From assembly GCA_007922195.1 (NCBI GenBank), contig ML682007.1:14872954-14936953 (forward strand): DNA of 64,000 bases, read 5' to 3'. Of this stretch, positions 48,800-64,000 are shown one piece after another (positions within the stretch are counted from its first letter, which is position 1; each line of letters begins with the position of its first letter). Made by a program: the position numbers and the translations under genes. The stretch is from Podocnemis expansa. Lineage: Eukaryota; Chordata; Testudines; Podocnemididae. The notes under the pieces are model-generated. The model was not told the DNA's origin. It saw only the letters and a list, made by a program, of their open reading frames with translations, and searched no databases.

Positions 48800-50800
48800 T
48801 TGCACAACATACCCTTGGTCCTTCTAGTGAGTGACTAGCATCAATGCTGTTCATACTGTTTGAGTGAGTCACATATAGTTTCAGCGGTCCCTCTATCACC
48901 TCTTTGCATCAAGAATCCAAGAGGTGAGATAATTCAGGCTTCAGAAATTCTTAATGGAAGAAGCAATGCACCCATGGATGCATGAGGAGGTGGCACCCAG
49001 AGCACCGGTGACTCTAGTGCCATGAGCCACACTGACAGAACCAGCCAAAACTCATAAGAAGAAACATAGCCACAGGCACCAGGGTGGATCCCGGAGAATG
49101 ACCACCTCTAAATGCTGTGTTCCCTCCCAAAGCCACAATCAACCAGGCAAGAGGTTGCATGTGAACTCAGTGGCTGTTATGCCCAAAAGCTAGAAAGAGA
49201 TCAGAATACACTGACACCACTACTCTGACTGCCACTGCAGCCCCCATGGACTACAGATCAATGCCAAGTCTGACAGATCCAGTAACACGCACAAGGTCAC
49301 TTATCGCCATTAGGCCCGACGGAGGAACGTTTGTGACTGATGGAATGTCATGTGCCTTAGCGGTCAGCCGAAGAACTGCTATCACTGCACCCATCTCATT
49401 TTACTGCTCTGCTGGCCCTGCTTGCACCAATGGCACCACTTCTATGAGAACTGTCTGATTCCAGCTTGTCCTCCAAACCAAAGCGGCATTTTCCCCAGAA
49501 CGCAGCCTGCAATAACATTATGAGCTCCTACTAGTGCCTCCACAACAACAGTGATTCGGATGCCCACAGCACCCACCTGTAAGACCAGACCACAGGCCTT
49601 ACTGGCAGAGGTGGGACCCTTATGACAACTGCGCAACACCCTCTCCTCCCTCATCAACATATACTGCCCCATTGGTATCCAGGGAACAGAGAAGCGCATC
49701 GGCACCACCGGTACTAACAGAACTGATGGAATCGATGGATCTGCCATCTTCTATGGGAGCATCTTCATCGCTAGACAAGGCCATCATTCTGTCATTTTCA
49801 ACTCTACTGGATGCTCACAGCCAATACCAGGATCTCCAAAGATGCATGGCAACAGCCCTGAAACTGCCAGCAGATGTCCAGGAATTCCTCCTGCAATTCT
49901 GTGACATTCTTCAGCCAGCAGGCCCATCCAGGATTGTGTTACAATCCAGAAGACCATACTGCAGCTAGTGCAAACAGTCTGGCATACTTCAGCATCACAC
50001 ACTGCAACAGTCAGTTGTGCAGAATGCAGGCACTTTGTCCTGGTAAAGAACACCTATTTCTTATTCATGCACCTGGTGCTTAACTCATTAGTGGTCCAAG
50101 CTGTGATGCAATGAGGTAGATAGCATCATCCCAGAGCAACCCCCCAGACTGGGTTGCAAAAGAGCTAGACAATGTTGGCCACAAGGTCTATTCATCTGTG
50201 GCTTCCAATTCTGTACAGCCAGCTGTCAGACCATATTAGCAAAATAGGACTTTTGATCATATTTTAGGCTGGTGGATTTGTAGACCTTGCTATCAGAAGA
50301 AAACAAGTAGAATTCCAGGTGTTAACTGAGGAAGGCAAACTGCTCTCCAAGAGCTCTCTCCAGGGGGCAGTGAATGCAGCAGATATAGCAAATTGATTCC
50401 TAGCATCCAGACTTATACCAAGATGAGACTTGGGGCTCCAGACCTCTGGATTTCCAAAGGAAATCCAAATGACCCCAGAAGATCTGCTGTTTGACAGCCA
50501 AAATTGTTCAGCAACACAACAGATGAGAGCATTCACTCCTCCTTGAAGGACTCTTGGGCCACACTGCAGTCACTTCGCCTTTATATCCAGGGCCCCACAA
50601 GATTCCAACACTGGCAAGCATATCAACCCTCAGTACCAATCCCAACCAGCTGCCCAAATCTATCAGTCCTACCTTCCACGTCCACTGAAGCAGCACTGCC
50701 CTTCACTACACTAACAATGCTTCCACTACTCCCCTGCTGCCATCAATATCCCACACCCATGACAACACTTTTGACTCTCACCTAAAGAATCACAAACCCC
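48800..50800 (+). pseudogene. DIRS ORF1 (gag-like) pseudogene
   Basis: Recognisable DIRS ORF1 pieces appear in several frames: SEILNGRSNAPMDA-like near 48.95 kb, SSSLDKAI near 49.77 kb, LNSLVVQAV near 50.09 kb, LTEEGKLLSKSSLQGAVNAAD near 50.33 kb, and TDESIHSSLKDSWATLQSL near 50.51 kb. The order is that of the family. Frame changes and stops (for example between the 49.67 and 50.50 kb blocks) show the gene is dead. The function of ORF1 is presumed nucleocapsid-like. Confidence 0.75.
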
Positions 50801-51059
50801 TCCCCATCCAAACTTTGGTCCCTCCTAGTTTGATTTGGAGGCTGTTTTTGTTTTTACTCCCTTTTTCAACAATTCACCTGTGACCAATGGGTCCCAGGTA
50901 TCACACGATGAGGTTACTTCATAGAATCCTGCACCTTTCCACCATGCAATGAGTCACCAAGGCAGACAACTCAAATCCCATCTCCTATACACGCTGACAC
51001 TTGTGTTGCTCTAGACAGGTGCTATAGAAGGAGCCCCCTGCTCACCACCAGAACATGGT

Positions 51060-51770
51060 TTCTACTCCCTCTTTCTGAAGGAGCTCTTCAGCCCATCTTG
51101 GATCTGCAAGTTCTCAACAAACTTACCTGCAGGTTCCACTTCAGAATGGTAATGATATCTCAAATCAACCTTTCCCTCCAACGTTGGACCTGGTTTGCAG
51201 CTCCTAACATGGAAGACTCCTACTTTCTACTTGCATACAGCCAGCCATCCAGCCCACCACAAACTTTGCTTCAAAAACAGAGCACCACCATTACCAGAGC
51301 CACATCCTCCCTTCTGGGATAGCAACAGCACTGAGAGTATTCATCAAGTTCTTCACAGTTGTGACAGTGCACATGTGCCACTTCCTATTCTTTTACTCAG
51401 ATGACTGGTTATTGTTAGTAATGCACAAACGATTAGTGACTATCCCGACTCTACAGGACCTTTTTGCCAGCCTCAGTGCATGCATCAATAAGCACAAATT
51501 CACTCCTAGTCTCACCAGGACGCTCACATTCATTGGAAACATGCTGGACTCCTGTGTGGTGCAAGTGTTCGTCCTCAGAGATCATTACACGGCCCTTACA
51601 ACCATCATTACAGAGTTGCAACACCATCCACAAATGCACATTTGTCGCTCAGTCCTTGGACACGTGACAGCACCCATGTCAGTCATCCTGTTTGCCTGAC
51701 TTCATGTACGAGTCCTACAACAGCCCTCAACAAATGGCCACACTCACAGGCACCAGCCCAAAGACCGAGA
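51060..51770 (+). pseudogene. DIRS reverse transcriptase pseudogene
   Basis: The block beginning DLQVLNKLTCRFHFRMVMIS (51098) and WFAAPNMEDSYF corresponds to RT motifs up to the first catalytic Asp box, where the usual LD is replaced. The block with FYSDDWLLL (Ser-Asp-Asp at 51397-51405) is the second catalytic box, one residue off the usual YLDDWL. Then come TLTFIGNMLDS and LGHVTAPMSVILFARLH, family-typical downstream segments. The two halves lie in different frames, and part of the sequence between them is missing. Confidence 0.85.
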
Positions 51771-52099
51771 CACGTAAGCGTGAGGCACTTTAGGTGGCCT
51801 TGCGGTGTTGAAAAACCACCACCACCATTTCTGGTGATAATGTGGGATGAAAACCACCCCTCACCTCCACTGAAAAGATGCCATGGAAGAAGCTTCCCCA
51901 CTGCCAACATTTTTGACAGTGGTGTGGGGCAAAGAACAGTCCCACTGCTGGAAAAAAGCTGCACGCTACTGAAGGTTTGGTTTTTTTTGGTCTCACCAGG
52001 GGGTGTTCTGCCCCTGAAATACTGCAGTGCAGCTAAGCACCACAGTACAATTTCCTGGGCACCATGGTGACCTAGTGCCTGGTTTGCTAAGCCCTGGCC

Positions 52100-53500
52100 A
52101 ACAACACTGACTATGTACCCTATATGCTCACAGAAGTATCACCTGAACAGTGTAGACCAGGCCTGAATTTGAAAAGACAGCAAATTCAAGAGACCTACAT
52201 TTTTTTTCCCCAAGGAATACAATACTCAACCCACATCTGGGAGTCAAATCAGAGCATCTGAACATGCATTCCTATATATTGAGAAAGATTATCAAACAAA
52301 GGGTTTGAAGGAATCAGGCTCACTGTCATCACGCCACTTAAATATGGGAAACTGATAGCTTACTTTGGAAAGCTAGATAAACCAGCTAAGTGAAATCACA
52401 TAACCTACTCTTTTGGAAAATTCATGAGGTTAAAAGAAATACCTGTCAACCCAATTTAGGCCCTGCTTTTAAGTTTGGCTTTTACAACTAAATTGACAAT
52501 TTCCACAATAAAGCTCACTTTAAAAATTCACTTCCATTGTAATGTGAACCCAGATAGTACCATTATGTTAGTACATGAGAACTAATTGAAATTAGCCTAA
52601 TCTCACTGTCTGAGCACAGTAAAATGGAAAAAGTGAATTTAATTTTTATTGGTTAAAGATTTTCTGGAGGGTTTTATCCTTGCAGGGTCCTTTTAAATAT
52701 CAACCTGTTTCATGAATCTATAAGTATTTTCTTCCATTCCTTTAAAGTTTCCCTTTCCAAACTGGTGCCTAAAGCTAAGACAACTAGATTAGAACAAAAA
52801 CATTTGAATGCCTTCCTCCTTATGCACTTAATTTTCTTATTGTGTCACCGTGTCAGAAAAGCTATTTAAAAACAGTTTAATGCGTCATTAATCATTGTGC
52901 TAACTTTCTGCAGATTTAGTGCTAGTTTTCAAACATTAAACAAATTTTTTATATTCAAGGTAGGACTAATTAGTCTAACTCAAAAATGTAATACGAGTTT
53001 TAGAACCTAATGTGCTCAAAGTATTTGAGCTCTGAAATTTATTAGAGGAACAGTTCTGTATTTAATTACTTCTCATTTAAAAAGGTAATCATTTTAATTT
53101 ACTTGCACAAACACAGGACATTGTGCTCCATCAGCAGAGAATGTTCTTCATTAAACAGAGTAGGAACTTTGTGCACTGGGGCAGCTGTGGTATTTCCATC
53201 TATGATGAGAATTAACTACAAAATATTGAGTAAAATGCTTTTACTTTACAAAGTAAAGAAAATTGATTTTCCTAATTTTGGTTTGAATAATTTGTAATTA
53301 GGCATTGAAAGGATAAGATTGTTGATAATCAACTACTCATGAAAAGAAATTTAAAGTTAAGGCATATATGAATCTCCTATGGCCCACTGCATGTAGCTAT
53401 ACTGTATTATAGAAGACACTTCAAATCAGTTTTGAGAAGTCTGCCATACTAAATTAATAGTATGTAGTTAGGAGAGAACTTTATCCTTTGCTTACTTTTT
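52100..53500. other. AT-rich intergenic DNA, no gene
   Basis: Nothing recognised. The frame 51642-52070 belongs to the dead DIRS element and its border. Confidence 0.5.
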
Positions 53501-54060
53501 GTAGATAGGGAAGCACGTACGGTTCCTTTTGACAGTTGCAGATGAAGAGACTCAGCATGGATGTTACTGGAACACAGTTACTTATACACACTTTCCCACA
53601 ACAGCGGGAGTAAAGTTAACTAGTGTCTCTTACCATCCCTTTATATGCCAACATACCTGTGCAGCCCCTCCTGTCTCCTGGCCCAGCATGAGGGGGTACA
53701 AGTTAGGGCAAGCGTGCCTTGTGACCTTTTACGCAGCTTTCGGAAACTAGGCCTGAGACTCCTGTGTGTTGTGTGCTAGTGTGTATTCACTCAGACCAGA
53801 GCCACTCAGATCGTTCACCAGGAACAAGGTTTTATTCTGAAAGGAAACATACAACAGGCTTACAGTCCCGTGGTCTCCTCCCTGCTTGTCTGCCACATGC
53901 CCCTAGCATCAGTCAGTGCAGAAGCTCCCTGCCAGGGAAGGGAGAGGGTGCTGCCCGACAGGAGCCAAGAAGTTCTCCCAAGAGGCCGCAGTTCGTTGCC
54001 CAACTTGTAGTTTCCACTGTTACCTGCTGAAGAACACTGGACTTTGGGCTACACCTGAAG
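53500..54060 (-). repeat. unassigned GC-richer block, possible LTR or repeat
   Basis: The base composition differs sharply from the flanks. On the minus strand CAGAATAAAACCTTGTTCC near 53.83 kb looks like an LTR-style polyadenylation segment followed by a CACAACACACA end. A plausible TATA box lies on the wrong side of it, and no target duplication was found, so an LTR call is not supported. The plus frame 53764-54030 is not recognisable. Confidence 0.3.
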
Positions 54061-55839
54061 CATTATAACACAATGTTGCAAGTGTCTTATCAGAGTTTGG
54101 ATTGAAAACGTCAATAGCTTTTAGTACTTGATTGCTTTGTTCACTCTCCCTTTAAAATATGACCTATTGCAAACACAGAATTTACCCGGGTGTACACAAC
54201 TGAATTTAACAAAAAACATTTCAAAAGTGCAGCCAGTTTGTCAAGAAGTTATCTCTAGGATGACTGCATTATCCTAGCACACGAGTATGAAATGGAAGCA
54301 AACTGTTTTAATGTAAACACTACTGTTTGAATGTGAGAAAGTATTTTAATTACTCAAGTTTTTATGACAGCTATTCAGAGCTGTGAACTGTAGGTGCCAG
54401 AGACACAAAATTTAAGTTTTTAAATTTGTGTAAAGTGCTTTTATAACCTCTCTCTACACCTGCTCTTTACCAGTTTAATATTTTGTCGTCATCTTCCCTC
54501 TTTTAATCTTATCAAAGCATTTAAAACATGTATCTGATAGGCAATTCAACTCCTGAACTGTACAGAGATTACACTGAGCATCTTGCAGGGGGTTAGATAT
54601 ATTGCCTCACTGATACTAAAGTGGAGTAACTACCATGCAGTCAACTGTTACTCCAGATATACACCATCCTAAGGGCAAATTTTCAACTTAGAACTTGTAC
54701 TTGAGAGTTTACCAAGAAATATTTCCAAAATAGGGACAAAATTTAGCTCTTTAAACAAGACTGTGTCTGTTCAAAGGAGAGTTTCATAACCCCACAGCAC
54801 AGAAAGAATTTAGAACAGTTTCTCTTTTGGAAAAAGCTGTAATTCAGACATGTCAAAAAAGTAACCAGAAGAAGAAGAGTACGGCTGTTAAATTTATTAA
54901 AGTGTCGTGGTTTATTCCAATGTGAAAAGTTCTAATTTCATTTTAATAATTGAAATTCTCTAGTTATGATCATTCAAAACCATACCTAGCAGAAAAACAG
55001 TCTGAAAGTAAACTCCAGCCATCTGAAAAATTATTTAGGGGAAAACTTAATCAAATAACCGAAATACTGACACTTTAATATGCTTTTCAGAATGCCAGAA
55101 GTATGTACTTCAAAAAAGTCTACTGTGTCTACTCTTGAGCCATTAATTGTGCATTATTAGGACAAGCTCCTGCATGTAATCTCAGTAAACCCAAAATAAG
55201 GTATAGCCACTAACTGATGCTAACACTTAAACATATTCACATTTCAAGACTGAAATGTATCTTTATACCTTTGATGAAAGGATGTTTTCAAATTAAAGAA
55301 TTTAAACTTATATACTGAATTCTGAAATACCAACACATTGTAGAAACAACAACAGCTTAAAGAATATTTGTTTAAAATACAGAAAATATTTAAATTTTCA
55401 AAATGCTTGAGGAAATGTAAGAGGGAACAGGAACTGGGTTCACTGAAGGTTTTGGTTTTTCTTTTTTAAATAAAGACTACAGTATCTGTAGTTTTACTTG
55501 CTTTTGGTGAAAAAACCTACCTAATATAACTGCAACTCCATCTCTTTTCACTTCCTCCCAAAATCCCTAAGTTACTTTACTTAACGGCTGCAGAAATGGT
55601 AAAGAAACATTACATTTTTAATTGTATAAGCATGAAAACTGAAGGCTATAGACACTGCAGGTTAATTCAAAAGTCCTATAAAATGAAACGGTTGTCTCCA
55701 CTGCTCCATCAGATGATTCAAGAGTAAGTTTGCATGACAGCAGCGAAGTATCTGTTTGCTGGTCCAATTAAATGTTCCAAGTTGATTTTTTTTTTTTTTC
55801 AGTTTGGCCCATTGAAGTCTAATAATCAGGACAGTCTAT
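54060..55839 (-). other. YIPF5: likely YIPF5 3' UTR and downstream flank
   Basis: It lies directly after the stop codon at 55842-55840 and is AT-rich, with no recognised repeat. The part from 55839 to about 54890 is the probable 3' UTR if the tandem AATAAA near 54.9 kb is used. Confidence 0.45.
54880..54920 (-). terminator. candidate YIPF5 polyadenylation signals (two AATAAA)
   Basis: Two reverse-strand AATAAA hexamers occur 18 bp apart (TTTATT on plus at 54911-54916 and 54893-54898). T- and GT-rich sequence follows in the transcript direction. They are the first canonical signals I found downstream of the stop and imply a 3' UTR of about 0.95 kb. No transcript data support this, and a distal site further left is possible. 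Confidence 0.4.
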
Positions 55840-62955
<7,116 letters not shown>

Positions 62956-63105
62956 GGCAAAATATCTGTAAAACAAGATCAAAGCTCGCATTAGTTATAA
63001 ATATTTACCCCAGCTTCTGACTGTCACACAGCTCTAAATTATTGATGCCTTTACAGCATACAGGAAAACTCATGAACATCAAAAAGCTATTGTGATACTT
63101 CAGAT

Positions 63106-63500
63106 CAGTGGCTTTCAAATTTTTTTCCTTGGGACGCAGATGAAAAAAAAATCATTTATGCTTATGACCCAACAATTACATCTTTGTGCAATGCATTCCA
63201 GTGTTTTGGAGGTGGCAGCAGGGGGGCACTGAAACTCACTACATGAGGGTCTGCGACCCACTACTGAAGTGGTTCCCAACCTTTTCTTCTGCCATGGGAC
63301 ACTGTGCCGGGCAGTCACTTGTGACTCCCGAACCCTGCAGCTGCGGGCAGCCCCTGGACAGGACCAAATCCCACCACTGCTGGTGGCCCACAGACCGTGG
63401 CCACATCCTCCTGCCACTGGAGCCACATGAAAGGGGTTGCTGCACTGTGGTTGAGAACCACTGCACTAGTGCGTCCCAACCCATGGATTGAAAACCACAG
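63106..63500. mobile_element. outer non-autonomous hAT element
   Basis: The left end CAGTGGCTTTCAA pairs with TTGAAAACCACAG at the right. The flanking 8-mers CTTCAGAT (63098-63105) and CTTTAGAT (63501-63508) differ at one base. It is the same family as the truncated copy at 15875 and is interrupted by a second hAT element. Confidence 0.88.
63267..63463. mobile_element. inner hAT element nested in the outer one
   Basis: The left end AAGTGGTTCCCAACC (first base changed from C) pairs with GGTTGAGAACCACTG. The flanking 8-mers CACTACTG (63259-63266) and CACTAGTG (63464-63471) differ at one base. Removing it joins the outer element cleanly. The GC-rich interior yields the overlapping open frames seen at 63115-63566. 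Confidence 0.85.
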
Positions 63501-63890
63501 CTTTAGATTGTGTACACTCGTGTGTGCATGTTTAAATATATAGTTTACAGTACCATAAAATCTCAAAACATAGGATTATACAGCTATATAAAATCAGATA
63601 AAGCAAGGGTGTGTCCTTTCACAGTCACTGACACAAAAATTAAATGGCTGATGATAGTAAAACAATCCCACCGACGAGTCCACACACAAACCCCAAGCTC
63701 CTGACATCCACACACCTCTCGTGTTTCCAGCATCACGAGCATGAGGCGCACTTTAAACCGCACCACAAAACAGGCACCGTCCCCATAGTGCGCTTGGGGC
63801 CTCATCTGCCTGCTTGCAGTCTGGGCTCCTGGGGCATCACCCCTAGGATTACAGATGCCAGGCAAAAGGGGGCCACGTCCTCCTTTTTAC

Positions 63891-64000
63891 CTTCGCGTCC
63901 TCCGCTCAACAGACATTTTAAAATCCCTGGTTTTGTCTGGCTTTTGTTTAAAGGATGCTGGAAGGCTCCAAACACCCTATTTTCAGGGGGGAGCGCTGCA
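63891..64000 (-). other. YIPF5: candidate 5' non-coding exon 1 of YIPF5 (partial)
   Basis: The first coding exon is preceded by a splice acceptor, so an upstream leader exon is required. On the minus strand GCGAAG|GTAAAAAGG gives a good donor at 63890-63889, and the sequence between there and the window end is more CpG-rich than the intergenic DNA. The cap site and promoter would lie at or beyond the edge. This is inference from one splice motif; the true exon could be entirely outside the window. Confidence 0.35.

Larger units (their letters stand above)
48380..52100 (+). mobile_element. decayed DIRS-type retroelement
   Basis: About 3.7 kb shows, in order, a leader ending in a TTTCTTTTTCCCGC segment, remains of an ORF1 (gag-like) and remains of a reverse transcriptase with the DIRS-style YxDDWL box. 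The RT is split between frames and carries stops. No tyrosine recombinase or methyltransferase-like part was recognised past ~52.1 kb, so the copy is 3'-truncated or too diverged there. DIRS elements insert by tyrosine recombinase without target duplications, so ends cannot be set from flanks. The coordinates are approximate. Confidence 0.8.

Noticed and set aside
53500..54060. Solo LTR call
   Set aside because: The TATA-like box lies on the wrong side of the AATAAA for the LTR order, and no target duplication flanks the block.

Overview
This is vertebrate nuclear DNA, most likely from a turtle. It holds one recognisable protein gene with introns, in about 55 kb of AT-rich intergenic sequence full of old transposable elements. 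CR1 LINE tails, a decayed DIRS-type tyrosine-recombinase retroelement, several non-autonomous hAT elements with 8-bp target duplications, MIR-type SINEs, and palindromic repeats that I associate with turtle genomes all point to Testudines. A 123-bp element rich in TTTCGAAA motifs hints at a softshell turtle, but the species call is inference. Nothing here is bacterial: no operon, CRISPR array or rRNA gene is present.

The gene is YIPF5, on the minus strand at the right end. All five coding exons can be placed with canonical GT/AG splice sites (62955-62852, 60852-60677, 59578-59433, 56869-56688 and 56002-55840). They join without a frame break into a 256-residue five-span Golgi/ER membrane protein, against 257 in human. 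A 5' non-coding exon may start at 63891 and run off the window. Two tandem reverse-strand AATAAA signals near 54.9 kb may end the transcript. In human the head-to-head neighbour is KCTD16, which would lie beyond base 64000.

Layout. Bases 1-13,000: sparse repeat fragments, a 123-bp Harbinger-like MITE at 4.1 kb, a near-perfect 53-bp hairpin at 4.8 kb, and foldback repeats at 3.1, 5.3, 9.5 and 10.9 kb. 13-33 kb: a possible LTR-derived block, CR1, MIR and MITE copies, a degenerate 61-66 bp tandem repeat, and clean hAT insertions at 21.3 and 32.3 kb. 33.7-34.8 kb: two identical 97-bp inverted arms about 0.94 kb apart. 35.35-38.0 kb: a GC-rich island made of a solo LTR (1,059 bp, 5-bp target duplication, four identical 35-bp units inside) and two hAT-type elements. 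38-48 kb: mostly featureless, with two MIR copies. 48.4-52.1 kb: the dead DIRS element. 52.1-55.8 kb: intergenic DNA grading into the likely YIPF5 3' UTR. YIPF5 intron 1 carries a CR1 copy interrupted by a 157-bp foldback SINE-like element with a perfect 13-bp duplication. Upstream of the start codon, within the 5' UTR intron if the proposed exon 1 is right, lies one hAT element nested in another.

I found no new gene system. The most informative items are the nested insertions with target-site duplications, the identical inverted arms, and the LTR with an internal minisatellite.
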